Part shown: in pieces, positions 1-14,200 of the stretch | Numbering within the stretch: the first letter of the stretch is position 1 | Layout: every line of letters starts with the position of its first letter | NCBI RefSeq assembly: GCF_963966145.1 | Contig: NC_091050.1 | Coordinates: 12,338,001-12,402,000, forward strand | From: Tenebrio molitor | Lineage: Eukaryota > Arthropoda > Insecta > Coleoptera > Tenebrionidae | Reading direction: 5' to 3' | Length of the DNA stretch: 64,000 bases | Position numbers and translations under genes: made by a program | The notes under the pieces: generated by a model | Databases searched by the model: none | What the model saw: only the letters and a program-made list of their open reading frames with translations | Told to the model about the DNA's origin: nothing

Positions 1-3000
1 TTTTCACTCGAAATCCTGTTGGCTACAATGAATCGCGAAAAAAAATCAATTAATTAATAACTAGTCTCAATAAATAATCTCTTAAGGACGCCACGCCATG
101 TTTTAATTAATATTTTAAATTGATGTTTACTTAACTCGCGACACATTAACCTTGACCTTAAGTCAGCGCGAAAAAAATTGAAATTGTTAATTAGTCGACC
201 GATGAACTCTGGCAGCGCCGTTCAAAAAACTAATTAAATCATCGACGGGTTTGGATCGGGAGACAAAAGACCCAAAAAAAATCGTTGGAAAAGGAAATTA
301 TTTTGAAATTTTTTTAGAAAGCCAACACTTGAGGCATAAATAATGACGGCGTTTGAAAATTCATTGGTAATTTACGGCCCCGGCGATCGACCGGCGTAAT
401 TAGCATGTTTGTGAATATTCAAAATGGTGTGTTGATTTATCGGCGGCGCGATTTTATTAGACTTTTAATTTTTAATAAATTAGGCGGCCGCTGTAGCGAG
501 ATTGTTTTTCGGCGTCGGATCAACTCCTGCGGAAAGCGGCGATTATGTGACATGTGTGCGGCGGCGGCAGAATCCGGCGCGTAAAAATTTAATTCCTTTC
601 GGGCCGCAGGAGGGCCGGCCGGAAAGCTCCAGAACTAATTCGCAAAGTTACACATTAATTTGCAATGCGGTTTGGTAGACACAACAACAACGGAAAGCGT
701 CGGATTACCGCCGACACAAAAAGTTGTTTTAACAGAGGAGTAAAAGAGGCCGGTGCTAAAACGTGGGGCTCCTGCAACCTGCCAACTCGCTCCACTTGAC
801 CCGTAAAAGTCAACGTAACGAAGCGGTTTTAACGGCGCAAGCAGGAATGGATTTCGTACTCGAGAGGAGCAGGATTTTTGCCACCCAAAAAACCAAATAA
901 AGCGCAAGTTTGCAACGTGCACGCGAAGCGTTCGTCGCGAGAAAGATGTGTCTCCTTCGAGATTTTTTATTTCCCGCAAGAAGTGGCAATTCTTGAAATT
1001 TGTTTTTCTTATTCGGGAGATTGCATTACACAAAATTACATAAATATTTGGTGTTGCGGGTTAATGCGGTGCTGAGCAAATAATCAATCAAAAATTGATG
1101 AAGTGTGTGGGCCCAGAAGATGTTTCGCGATTCGGAGGCAACTCTTGCGGATACTTAAGAAAATTAATCTAATCATTCAGAGTTTGCTTTCAATTCCAAA
1201 AATGTTTACACTTGTTAAACATGAAACTTGAAGCTTCTACACTTGAGTCGTAATAACTTGTTAACAAAATAAACACAATTTTATTGATTGCAAGAAGTGC
1301 TATTAGCGGAATATGTCTTCAGTTTATTTAGACTCGAGGAACGGCCCATCACAAAAAACACTATACTCCGTTCATTTAAGCTGTGTAGCTTAAACTACTA
1401 TTACCAGGTATATATTCCTAGCAATAAAATCATGTGATTTGAATTGAAAAGCGATCATATGAGTGAAAAAAGATTTGAAAATAATTTAATTGAGAAGTCG
1501 TAATGAGAGAGGCTGACCCTCAACAGCTGATCACATGGGTACTGCGTGGCGTGCACGTGATTACTATACTGCCAAAGTGAACGCAGTATAGAAACATTAA
1601 GGGGCTATTCTGGTCCAGACATTTGAAAAAAAACTATTTTTTCCCATTGTTTTTTATCAATTTATGTTCACGCTGCATGTCTTCCTGGACGATTTGTTCT
1701 ACAATTTTTCAGTCTTTGTTGTTGTATCGACTAGTACAGTACCATAACACCATATGGACCGGAGCAGCCACATAAAGCCTTGGACGTAAATTTTTGTGGG
1801 AGATTATTTTCAAATCGTTCGTTAAAACCCTGTTCAACCGGTCGCGAAATAAGTTTTTTCCGCGGGATGAAAAAGATGGCACGCTCTGATGGCACCCCTG
1901 CCCACCCTGTACGCGGCAATGCAGATGGACCATAGGCGACAAGTAGCAAACCGGCCATCTGCGGTCGGTCATGGACCGAACGGCGTCCAGTTCGCCGGGC
2001 ATGACCGCAAACCGTCTCGCTCCTTCTGAATTTACGACTTAATTGCGAACGTGTTGCATAACGCGCAGCCGGCGGAATCGACGCGGGGTGGCGAAACGAT
2101 TTTTTAATGCGCGGGGTTGAAAGGGAACCGGCTCTGAGGATCGAACTCGTCTTGTGCGCTAATTCCGCAAATATTTGCGCGAGTCCCCGACAAATTGGTT
2201 TCCGACCGGTGCGATGGCTCGGCTCGAGGCGGTTTCTTTGTGTCTCGGATTGGGGGTGTGGGTGTTTAGGAGGCAACATATTAATAGGTACTCCCATACA
2301 ATGCGAGAGGACGTCAACGGACAGGTAAACAGGCGAAACGTGTGTTAGCAGGATTGACTGACAGATACGATCCGGGTGACAAATCGACGGAAGCGCTATT
2401 GTCGATGCGAAGAGCGACGGTCAAGAGCGCCTCCCTGAAGGAATCCGGTCTTTTCAAGAGGAGCTCGAGCGGCGCTTTTGCGGATTTGCCGACCGCTCAT
2501 TGTCCCTAATGGTCTTTTCGCATCGGAATCGATGAATCGTGACCACCTGAAGCCGGGTTTACGCAGCGCGAGTCGGCTCACAGTGCAACGAAGTGCACTC
2601 GATCCCGCCGGTGGAGGGGGAAGACAAAAATGCGTTTCAGGAAGGGGTTTTTGCTGTTTCGTGTGGGAAACGATCAGCTGTTGGGAAGCCGAACACATGG
2701 CGCAATTAGAGCCGTGTTTACTCGGAGAGATGGGTCGGGTCTCAGAATTGAAAGCTCGACGTTTCGCCGGCGACGGATCCACCATCCCGATCCGTATCGA
2801 TAGATGCACACTTGCCAGAATGTGACCAACGCGGATATTTTCTACGAGTCGATGAGCAACCCCCGCTTCTGCCGCCTCCGAAAAAACCGGATCGTTATCG
2901 CTTCAAGTTCACTGGGTTTCTGCTTCCATCGCTGTATGCATTATACATTAGAACCCTATCAAGCACCCTCTTGTATAAATTCACGAAATCGTGTTCAGTT

Positions 3001-6000
3001 TTCGTACACAAATAATTTTATACGGGAAAAAGTTGCGCCATCTGCGACCAGTAAATGAAGACCCGGAGGGTCGCGCGTTTCGCGGCTTCATTCACTCTCC
3101 CTCGTAATTAACACAATCTTCGACGCAAGTACGCGAAATCGGAAGTTTTTAAGCGTGTGCCCCTTGGATTTAGGCAACCAAGTAATCACGTGCGTTGATC
3201 TTTAGGACGATGCAGTTACAGTGTTGGAGGTGGGAAATGAAGAATCGCGGGATGCACCTTTATTTGTTGTGTCCGCCGCCCCCAATCGGAGTGATCGATC
3301 GGCCGAAGTGCGAACCCCGTGGAGGGGCGGCCGTACGCGAGGGGCGAAACACAAATGTTTTCGTGTAAATCTGTTTGTGTGTTCAAAGTTCGAGGTCTTG
3401 TTTAGCATGTAGAAAATTGAGTTTGGTCTAGCAATCCGTTGTTTTAACAAATTTCCATTAACGGCAGGAATGCCGGCAGAATTATAAACATGGAACTATT
3501 TATAACGGGACGAAGTGTGCACACGCCAAATCCCGAAATAGGACTCGATGCGCCTTCCAGTCGAATTTTTGCCGACGATTTGGGGATGAAGGGGCGGCGT
3601 ACGTATTTACCACGCGAAGAATCGTAGCGCTCCGGGTTAATTAGTCGTTTCTCCCAGCCGGCATCTATTAGCTGTCAACGGATTTTAAAATTCATCGATC
3701 AAGTTGTTACATTGTTTTAACGTGCACGCCATCTGCGAGGCGTGTCAAGAGGTATCAGTGGATGGGTCCGCGAGCGCTCGATGGGCAATTGTGCACTCCG
3801 CTGGGTCAATTAGCGCCGTTAATGGGTCCCGGAGTCGTCCGGGAAAATCCCGCGGTGCCGTTTTTTCCCGATCGGTGAGCCGAAAAAACACAGACATAAT
3901 AAAGACATCTGTCGGGAAAAATATCTGATAAATTACGTGTCACGTTTAAATAAACGACTGCGTTAGATTTCACAGCATGTGTGCGAGCAATAAGCATTCT
4001 GTCACAATCGGATCGAGTTTTCAGGAAGACGGGAATAACAAGGTCGGCGGCGGATCCTTTGTCGCCTTCGGACCTGAGAAAATCATTGTTTATCGGGCCG
4101 CGTGGATTGATTGCACCCGATTAGAATGCGATAACCTGTTGATTGGACGTACTTCGGGGATAATGTCATTTCTTTTAATTAATCTGGCAAAATATTGTGA
4201 CATCGGATGATTGTGTCCCGATTAGATTTATTGGCGATCCTATCTCGCTTAACTTAATTGAAAACAGTTGGATTATGGAGCGGTGAAAAACGCATTTGTT
4301 GCCGTTGGATGGATCCACGGGAGAGGTCACAGTTTTTGCGAATCGATTTCAATTTCTAATTGATTTGGAGTGCGGCGGCGACAACAAAATTTGCTTTGAA
4401 TAATGAATCGCTTTCGAATTCTTCCTGTAATATACAAGTGTTGCACCGAGTGCCAGTTGTGTAAATGTCGACGGGAGTATTTGTACCGTTCTTCTAAATC
4501 GATTCCTGAACGTAATCCGCCGCTAATGCGAACATTAATTTTAATTATTCCGTCGAGTCTTTGTGATTGGTTTTAAGTGTAGCAACGGACAATCGATTGT
4601 GAATTATTGTTTATTGGTGCAAGTGTTAATTAACTTCGACAAATGTCGGATTAATTTTAAATTAAACTTGAAACTATACCGATGCGAAACTAATATCGAG
4701 GAATTTGGATAAGAGCGATGTGTCACAATCTCGAACAAACGTTGCGGTTTTTAGTTTGTCCGACAAAGATAAACATCATACTACGACTATAAATATGAAT
4801 GAAATGTACGGATCCTAACACTGGAAAAGGGAATTGTGTGGCGCAACCGTTGGCATCACCTCATCCTGACATATTTAACCTATTTTCTTCACGACTCGAT
4901 ATTGATATCACAGTTTTCTACATATTTTTTCTAAAATAAACATTTTTATAATAATTTAAAATGAATTACGATTGATTTAAATAATTTTGTAATTATTTGA
5001 AAATAAATAAAATGAAAACCATGTAAAACTATCAAAATTAAGCAACTTATTGACTTTGACATCTGATGAGCTCTAGTTAGCTAAGAATTCCCAATCTAGT
5101 CCATTACGACCTCGTCAGAGTCGATTATCTTCCCGAAGGGGTTCACGGACAATTTCGTTGATTCGCTTTACGCAATTAATTATTTCTGTTAGCAATAATT
5201 CAGTGTAAGCAGGATTCTGGAAAAAAATCTCCAGAGGGATGGACTAGAACAAAATATTTGGAATTTTCTGCTAGATTATAACGTTGCAGAACACCGCGAG
5301 TGATGCACTCTTGTGTAATTACATTACTAAACTCAAAGCTTTGTCAAGGTATTTTTCAAGTATTCTGGATACGTTTGTAATCTTTTCGTAAGATCACATA
5401 TTTTAGCGCCGAATCTAGACAGGGGTTTTGAATTTAATCATTGTCTTCTCATGTAACAGACCCTTGCCAAGTTTATTACTCATATATCAGCCGAGAGCTT
5501 TAATGAACTTTAAGCTCGATAAGCGCATGCAAATTTTGTGTTAATAATTTCGAAAATAGGCCCGACCAGGAACTTAGTTGCACCAGTACGGATATGACTT
5601 TTTGCGTCCCTCTCTAATTAAATTCTTTCTTGCGCACTTACGCGTTGTTCAGCTGGCACGGGCTAAAAATTCTGGGTCGATTTATAACGTCCGTTCAAAA
5701 ATTGGCATGCTTTGATTTGGCCGTGGTTTGGAATGAGCAAATGAGCAATTAAGATGTCAGTTGCATCATAGATTAATAAATGCACAGACCCCCCACCAAA
5801 CGGATTCGTTTCTGAACACCCGTTATCACTGTTATTTGAGTGTGGCAATTTTTTTTAATTTTTTTTTATTACCACAGGATGCAGTTATCTAGAAAAAAAA
5901 AGATTATCAACAGAAACCTCTTAACTTTATTCATGATTGTAGTGTTATCGCAGATTTTGTAAACATTCTGTATATATTTTGTCACCTTCACGTAACCAAA

Positions 6001-6307
6001 TAACAAATAACATTCAAGGTTGCATCTAGTCAATTTGATTTTCTCATCGCACGAAGGCTCTTCAGTTGTGATTTTTTTTTCTCATTTTGTGTTATTTACA
6101 GTTATTCACAGTTCGGAGATTTTCTCGAGGGTTTTTTGGTTGAATTTGAATTTTTTAAATAAATTTTAATAAAAATTATTGTCCAACAAAAATAAGAACT
6201 AGTCCAGATGTAATTAATGAATTTGTCAAACCAATCATGAATGATGTTTAATTTTTTTTTTTTTTTTGTATGACTAAAAGCTACTAAATATATAATATAT
6301 TACTTTA

Positions 6308-6658
6308 TCGCGTGTTCAAATGAAATCCTGGGCTGAGTAGGCGTTGGAAAAACTAAACCGTTTAGAACAGTGTAAAGTTTGAATTTCCCGCCGTTTGACA
6401 CGAATGACATTTTTCCATGTTTAATCGGGGCATCATTTCAGCAAAGGGTGTCCTTAGATATTTGCTTCGAGAATAGGAATCGTTAAGTTATTCTATTTTT
6501 AATGTAAAACATTGCAAAGAAAGAAAAAAAGAAAGATTTTTTGGCTCTAAATTTTAGGTTAGCTGTCAACATACTCAAATTAATCTACGCTTTAAAAAAG
6601 CACAACAATTGACGGTTTCCAGGGCCTTCCCAGCCCAGGATTTCATTTGAACGCACGA
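6308..6658. mobile_element. MITE with ~45-bp terminal inverted repeats
   Basis: The left end reads TCGCGTGTTCAAATGAAATC. The reverse complement of the right end matches it over about 45 bp with a few mismatches, both running on through a CCTGGGCTG block. TA dinucleotides flank both ends (6306-6307 and 6659-6660), which fits a TA target duplication. The 350-bp body has no coding potential. The ends resemble the element at 9304-9477. Confidence 0.8.
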
Positions 6659-9303
6659 TACATTTCGCTATTTTTAGTGCACAAAACATTCGTCTGTGGT
6701 AATAATGGAAAAAATGTCGTACCGTGTCATTATTTCACCGAACTAATCGAATCATTGAAAACAATTGAATTTTTCGAGCTACCTTGGCGTCAAGTTTTAA
6801 ATTTTTGTTTTGATTGTTTTTTTTTTTTTGTTGTTTCTTAATTACAGCGAGTGGTAGAAAAAATATTATATGGAACTGATGCGAAATGTGTCTCTTTTCA
6901 CACAAGGGTTTGCAAACTTCCCATTCGCAGAAAAACCACTTTACGCACTTGTTGCATAAATTGCTATTTCAAGTCTACTAGGACAGTTATAATTCTTCGG
7001 GAATTCAAAATAAATAGGGAAATAATCTATTGACTCATTTTTTCACTACATTGTTCATTGAATAAAAAATACAGTGCTGTCAATTCTCGCGATTGTGGTC
7101 AATATATTTTTGTAAATCTATTAATTCCCAGAGTTTGAATTTTCCTCCGGTATTAGTTGTAAAATTTCCGGCCCGGAGCGCCGCAACCGGCCGCCATCAC
7201 TCGTCAATAATCCCTGACACGTCAGGATTGATTGATTTTTAACCAGTTTAATTAGCGTCCGTTCTAAATTAGTTCGTCGTGGAAAAACATCGCCGGCCGT
7301 GGTACGTTCACGTCTTCCCCTCTACAACAAACTATCTCTTTGTGCAGCACCGAATTGATTTATCGCCGTTTGATTGGAGTTGATTTATTCCCCTATCAAG
7401 ATTTATGCCTCGAAATTGTCACTACAGCCAGATTAAACATTTCGATCGACAACCGATCGTGCAAACATATCGATCGAACAAACAGACCGCCACCTTCCTC
7501 CGGATTTTTGCCGACCGATCGCTCTCACCGATTCTCCCGTCCTGCGGTCGCCCGGAAGCCGCCAAACCGCCCTTTCCGGAATTAACATGCAACCGATGCA
7601 CTCCGAACGCTTAATTATTGACGCCCTAATCGCCGACTCGTCATATGAATTAACTCCCAAACTGGACCATCAATTATTAACGTTAACGGCATAAGCAGAG
7701 ATCAAAGCCGTGGTGCGGATGTCAAGGGGCACCGTGCGCCGGGGCGGATTAGCATCCGGGGCGAAAACACCGCAACACGCGGATATGCAAATACGGTCGA
7801 CATCTGTGTTTTAAGTGCAGTCCGCCGCGGCGACGCTCACGTGACATAACCTCGCACGTCAGTCGCTTCGACGAAAGCGTCATTTGCATGCGTACGGGAG
7901 GATTTACGTTGCCGTAAGCAATTATTATTGCTGATTGCACTTAAACGCTACGGTTTTAGCATATAGATGGAAACGACGAGTCGCAATAAAGTGCGACTGC
8001 TGTCGTAATTGTTGCGTTTTTAGATTTCTTGTGCGGAGGGAAAAAATTCCGACGGGTGTACATGGCGCAGCTGTTTGAAGAGTCGTAACTAGATGTCGGG
8101 CCGGTTCTCGGGGAAATTGCTGAATTTTAAGAGTCTAAGTGGATTTGTTTGTAAAGTTTTAATCGAACACAATAACCGAGTAATGGATGGAAATGAGTCA
8201 ATTGGCGCTGAGTAAAAAAATAAATACGCTTCTAATTGACAGCATTCCTTGTCCATTAGAAGAGGTGCCATCGGGACACGACAGGTGATAAACATGTTCG
8301 CCACTCAGGAATCTGGATCGCGACTAGTTCATTTTTTCCACTCAATAAGTTTATTTACTTCGATTTTTTATCGACGACTCGGTAATTTATTTGGAGAAGT
8401 GTCAACTTAGCATTGCAAATTGTGCCGCACCAGCATACATTTATTTATTTATTTTTAATAAGCTCCGAGCCAGCACAAATCTCTCGATTTTTTATCGCCA
8501 CCATTAATAATTTTAGTATTTCAACTCGATGCTACGAGTTATTTGACAATTTTGGAAATTATCGAATTTAGGTGGCATTAATTCGGCCAAAATATCAGAT
8601 TAATAAAATTGCACATCATCTATACCCGGCGGTGTAAATTAATTATAAATCCCATGGTGTGATTTGCGGCGAATTTGCATCGAATAGACAAGTGTTCACA
8701 ACAAATTTTCCACAGATTAATGGTTCGTATTCGGTGATCTGACGTAATTACGGCGGCGCGTCAATTCCCCGCAAATCGGATCGGGCCGCCATTTTCGAAC
8801 ATGGCGTCGCACCTGCTTGTTGTGTTTAACGGGTCGGCGTCGATCGCCGCCGGAAGATCAAGAAGTCGCCTCGCTATTGAATAACTGTCAAATCTTTCAC
8901 GTTTCTTCATCAATCAACGTTTTTACCACCCGTGAATTGTACGCAAGACGGGGAAAACGTGTAAATGAGGAAAAAGTTAAACGACTTTGTGGTCATTAAG
9001 GTCTCGAAAGAAAAGCCGAAACATATATAACCGCTGCTGAAATATCCTGAATGTAGGGAAATTCTTCGGATGCCGAATGACTTTTGTTGCACAAAGTGGA
9101 GATTTGCAGATATGCTGATGGGGATTATTTATGATTGTCCAGATGGTTTTCAAGCACGATGCATGCAGGAAATGGAGCGTTCTTGTGGACTGTATGTAGA
9201 GAGTGGCTCAAAAACAATAGAATTTTCTGCAATTTATGACAGATAAATGTGACTTAATCTCCTAAATATCCATTCCAGCAGCTAATATTTTTTAGCGTTT
9301 ATA

Positions 9304-9477
9304 TCGAGTGTTCATTTAAATTTCTCCTCCAAGCTGGCGTTGAAGAGTCGATTGTGAACACACCACAGATTACGAGTCACGAATCAGCTGGTTAAAAACC
9401 TCATTTTTGCATTGTTTATGTTTTTACTCTGCAGACTTCAAGGCCAACTTTGGGGAGAAATTTAAATGAACACCCGA
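9304..9477. mobile_element. Short MITE with ~40-bp terminal inverted repeats
   Basis: The left end TCGAGTGTTCATTTAAATTT is mirrored at the right end by AAATTTAAATGAACACCCGA. The arms continue to about 40 bp with scattered mismatches. TA flanks both sides. The element is 174 bp and non-coding. Its terminus TCGnGTGTTCA is shared with the element at 6308-6658, so the two may be moved by related transposases. Confidence 0.8.
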
Positions 9478-10814
9478 TACTTTAATCGTTGGAATAAAAG
9501 AATTTTAAAGAGTGTCTGTTGGTGTCGCCTCTTTTTGGAAAATAATTTTGAATTTTTTTTAATGTGATTTACTGGAGTAAAAATGTGTATTTTTTCAATT
9601 TCTCGTAATATCGTAGCCATGGGCTTGCTAGACTCGTACAGCTTTTCTCATAATCTTGTAAATATTTCACAGTTGGCATTTGTGTTTTTCCATTTTTATT
9701 TTTGTTTTTTTGAGTGATTGTAAATCTTGATTATCAGCTCAATCGATCAATCGGAGACTGGAGTTTCTCAAAACTGTCCCGCAGCTTAATCAAGTATTGT
9801 GTTTTGTTTTATAACTTTGTCGTAATAGTACTTTTTCTTCTGATTGAATTCACATCACATTTGTCATTTAGGTCAAGAGTAATGGCGATTTTATTGCCCT
9901 CGCGATTTATCGTGTTCGCCGGTTGATAAAACGCGTAAAAACCGAAAACAATCCGCTTTCGCACGTTACAACCGAATGATTCGCTGGACGTCCACCGCGT
10001 CGTCCCGATTTGTCACCGCGAGATGTCGATTCCTGCCGGGGGTGTCGGTTTCGCGGCGGCATCCTCCTGCAATTAAACGACGAAACATCGGCAAAAACGT
10101 CCGAAACCGGTCCCCAACGCGATCCTCCGGCAGGGGGATCGGGACCGTTAATGCGCGGGATCAACGATCTCTTCGGTGCGTTCCTCCCTCGCCGGTTCCG
10201 GGAGAGGGAAAAATGTTTGCCGTGTTTGCTCCGGCACCCCGCACGAAACTCGAACTGAATTAATTATTCGGAATGAATTCGTCGCGTTTGACTAATATCG
10301 CGTTTCTAGACGCGAAGTGGCAGTATCGCATTTCTGAGACAATAAACTGGGAAGTCGCGGCCCGTTCGAACCTCGGCGACGACGTCTAATAAATTGTGTT
10401 GATTGCACAATTAGCGTTGGGAATTTTACATAATTTTAAATAATCGCCCAGGATGATGGATGTTACGGTAAAAGGCGCCTAATTATTATATTAAACGGAC
10501 TCGAGAGCGATTTATTGGTTGGGGAAAACTGGGAGGGAAGGATTGCTTCTGTAAAATTGTTACATGTTTAGGTCCTGCACAAGACGCCAGATTTTAGCAG
10601 AAGCTGAGCCGTTAGCACAAATCGGAAGAAATGTGAAGCAAAAATTGAGACAATTTAAAAAATAATTATTATTGTTCATGATTATTACAATTCTGTTGCT
10701 CGTTCCTAATTGCCTGAAAATATCTCCACATAAGCATTTTTTTTTAATCTTTTTATAAATTGTATGTACATACATACATTCAGATTTTTTTCTGTTTCGT
10801 AGTACATACTCATA

Positions 10815-11271
10815 CAGGGTGTTTCTGAAATAGGTACATTAATTTTAACTGGTCAAAAGGAACAACTTTTCTATCTACTATTTTGCCGAAAAACGATGTT
10901 TAATTCCAAAAAAAAATTGGAGAGATTTTTCACTAAAATAGCCCTACGCCACTAAGTACAGCAATGGCTAATTGAGATCAGCGCTAATATGAAAAAAACA
11001 TCCATTTTCATCCAGAAAACGTGTTTTAACGCAGAAATCGAAATTCAAATAAATCTACCCGTATAGCAAAAAATCCACTTCATAAGAATCTGGTTGTTTC
11101 ACGTTTTTAGGTAGCTTAGTTTTGGAGATATGAACGGTTTTAGGAAAATCTTTCCTATTTTTTTAAGCCATTACGCAACGTTTTTCCCCAAAATGGCAGA
11201 GAGAAAAGTTGTTCCTTTTGATGAGTTCTATTACCAGTTAAAATTAATGCACTTATTTCAGAAACACCCTG
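10815..11271. mobile_element. 457-bp MITE with CAGGGTGTTTCTGAAATA ends
   Basis: The left end CAGGGTGTTTCTGAAATA is repeated inverted at the right end as TATTTCAGAAACACCCTG. The arms continue imperfectly for about 60-70 bp through ATTAATTTTAACTGGT and AAAAGGAACAACTTTTCT. TA lies directly outside each end (10813-10814, 11272-11273). No open frame of note lies inside. The structure is that of a non-autonomous DNA transposon of the TA-target type. Confidence 0.85.
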
Positions 11272-12097
11272 TATAACGTTTTTAAATTTAGAAGTTAATT
11301 TTAATTAAAAGTTTATTAAAATGTCATTGCCATAACAACTATCCCAAGAGAAAATTGGCAAATGTGTCTTATTTTCCTAATTAAATTTTTTATTTGCTTT
11401 CCCATTCCTAAAAGGTTTTACTTTTTCACTAGTTATGTATTTAATGTAATTAGTACGTCGAAGGATTTTTTTTTTTTGTTAATCAGGCAAATAACATCAA
11501 AGCTACCTAATTATGACTTATTAACTTAATAATTATTATTTAATTTAACTGTAGCGTGCATTTTACACCAACAAATTTACTAAAATATTTATACATATAC
11601 ATATGTGCGTTTTGTTTTCATTAAACCACATACATATTTATTTTTAACTAATAAAGAGGAGCAAACATAATTTATAATTGTTGATAACATTTTTGTCAAT
11701 AAGGAAACTAATTATAACTATAATTAATCACATATTGCTATTATTACTAGGAATTTATTAACTTTTTCTATCTCAACGGAGCCGGTTTTTTGTTTAATTT
11801 AATTTTTAGTTATGGTACAATCACGGATTTGTATGCAGAAAAAAGTTGGCTTTAGTGTGTAGTAGGTTAGAGGCCATAGAGGAGATTTTTGGCATAAAAA
11901 AAAACAATGCAAATGAAACACAATTTATTATTTCAAAAATTAAAAATATAATGGAAAACAGTTTTGAATATTTTAAATTAATAAAACTTGTCCAATTGTA
12001 AAGCGAACACAAATGAAAATCCTTTCATAAGAAAGACATTAATTACCTCTAAATCGGTCAAAAAACTTCTTTATTTATAATTATTGAAATGTGCATA

Positions 12098-12135
12098 CAG
12101 GGTGTATCTGAAATACGTGTGTTAATTTAAAAAAA
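12098..12135. repeat. Solo end of the CAGGGTG MITE family
   Basis: The bases CAGGGTGTATCTGAAATACG followed by TGTTAATTT, preceded by TA, match the left terminus of the element at 10815 with a few changes. I see no matching right end in the next kilobase, so this looks like a truncated or decayed copy. Confidence 0.55.
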
Positions 12136-12399
12136 AAATAAATTAGAATTCCTTTGAATGAAGCTTTCTGTTAGATAAACAGTGTAAATGCTTTCAATTT
12201 TAAAAAAGAAAAGAGGGAAAGAATTGTTGCGAACTTTTTAAAAAGCTCTGGAGCCGACTCTGCCAACCATCGCAAAAATATTGCAACACGGTCCAGCAAC
12301 ACAACAAAGTAATTATGTAAACTTCCCAAGAACTCTCCTTAGAAAAACTTCGCCGAGCTTTCCAAAATTGTGACACCCTCTAATCTGCCATTGTTGAAG

Positions 12400-14200
12400 C
12401 TTTCAGAACTCGCCCCGTTCTGTTTCTCTTTCCCACCCCTCCTCTCCGTCACCCATCCCATCAGCTGTCACTCTTGCGGCATCGAGACCCATCGAACCCG
12501 ATCGCCGCCGTCCTCGGTGCGACCGCCGCCGCTAATTAGAACTCCGTCCGCATTTCCATCGCGCCGCCGTTATAAATCTCCCGGTGGATTTATAAAAGCA
12601 ATTACGAGCCGCCTCCGGTTGATAGAGCGATTAGGGCAACACCTTACGAACGGGCGAACCATCGTTTCACGCGTCTTGTGAGAACGGAATGCGTCCCTAC
12701 CACTATACCTGGGCCAAGGGTGGAGGTGCTTGCGTGCGGTACACCTTCCAGGACCGACATTCCCCACGGGCGGGGAAAAAGTAACGGTCCGGCGAGGGCG
12801 CCCTGCGGGGCGCCAGGTCCGCGGAACGACCAACAGGCGCCGCACCAACAGTTACATCAGGAAGTCCGTCGTCCAATTAGCCGAAGAGATGGCTCTCGAT
12901 GCTAGGAGGATAAGGATGCAGGAAGTACTGCGAGATTTACAGTTTTCTGTCGAGTGCACCGCGCAATTTACATGGCGAGGTTTAATTGCGGCGCTGTGTT
13001 TTGATCGATCATCGATGGCAGACCGGTCGGTGTGGTCTTTTTGTCGCCGATGCGTCTGCTAATTAGAGGTTTCCGTGAGAAAAGTGCGTCTGTCGTTTGG
13101 TGTGGAAAAGATGGGGATTCGAGTTGTGGCTTGAGGCGCGCGCGGCAGCTTACCATAATTAGGAGAAGACTCGAAAGGGCAGCGACCCAAATATTCTCGT
13201 TTCTAATGGCACTCGGAGATTATTACGATGGAGGCGTCATTGTCTCGAAAGTGCAAATCACTCTAATAAAAGTGTGTGAAACTGTGAAATTGTTGTTTTT
13301 TCCTGTCGGTTGAGCGCCATCATCTGCGCGATAGGGTCGCCTCAGGAGTATCAGTTACGTTCAGAAACAGCAACCATGAGAAAGAGACCAACGAGTTCCG
13401 GAGCGATAATCTCCGTCCCTGTAATCCACTTGTCTCGGTTCCTCCTCCGCCCCCCCGAATATCACAACGATCATTTGTCATCGAACGGGTTCGTCCATTT
13501 TCGACGCCGTTTTCGACCATATTTGGAACCAGAAGAGAAAGTCTTCGGGGAGATCTCGCACAACATATGCGACTTTGATCCGGCGTTACGACAGCTTAAT
13601 GGTCGACTTCGCCACCGGTTGCGACGCCAAACAGACCAGAACGATCGGAATTTTCGAATGAGTTTTTTTCCGGCGAGCGCGAATTTTTTCTTACCTCCCG
13701 TCCCCGTCGGACGATCCATCGCGGCTTATTTCGTCCGATGGCATTCCGAATGCACGCGGCCGCCAACTGGTCTTGTATTTCGTGTTGCACCGCCGCTGTT
13801 GCCGTGCCAATTTTATAATCTCCGCTGCGGAAGGACGGGGGCCCGGCGGAGGTCCTCGGAAACTTGCGCTTCTGGGGTCCTCCGACCCGCCGGCTTCGTC
13901 CAATTATTTTTCTCTCGCGGAGCGCCGCAAGGGTCGCAGTCGAGCCCTCCACCGTTCGGCTTTTGTGGCACCCAGATTCATCAAATATTCCATGTGTGCA
14001 GATGCAAATACGCCGGATTACATTACGGCAAGGACGAGGTGGTTACACCGAGACGTCGTCGCTTTGATGGATGAAGAGAGGAGCTCGCGTCGCGAATCTT
14101 TCTGTAATTTCGCGGATTGCTCCGATGTGGGCGCAGTGAAGATGTGCGCGACCTTCACCCCTGCTGCCTCTTGAGGGAGCGCGCATTTACGAATAAATCG
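12400..14200. other. CpG-rich block with overlapping spurious frames
   Basis: This 1.8-kb stretch is clearly richer in G+C and CpG than its surroundings and carries open frames on both strands, the longest 254 codons at 13310-14074. The frames overlap one another in several phases, show no recognisable domain and lack flanking splice signals that would join them to dally. I read it as non-coding DNA, possibly a regulatory element or unmethylated promoter-like region, not as a gene. Confidence 0.4.

Noticed and set aside
1564..1591. Small perfect hairpin CTATACTGC...GCAGTATAG
   Set aside because: A 9-bp stem alone is common by chance in 64 kb and has no flanking signature.
1731..2297. 188-codon minus-strand frame
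   Set aside because: It overlaps competing frames, has no recognisable motif and sits in CpG-rich DNA.
12690..12960. Exon-like G+C-rich stretch with frames reading MRPYHYTWAKGGG and YIRKSVVQLAEEM
   Set aside because: Considered as a missing dally exon, but it shows no glypican cysteine pattern and no acceptor/donor pair in phase.
13310..14074. 254-codon plus-strand frame
   Set aside because: It lies in the CpG-rich block where other frames on both strands overlap it. The product is compositionally odd (Arg/Pro/Ser), has no domain, no splice links and no polyadenylation signal nearby.
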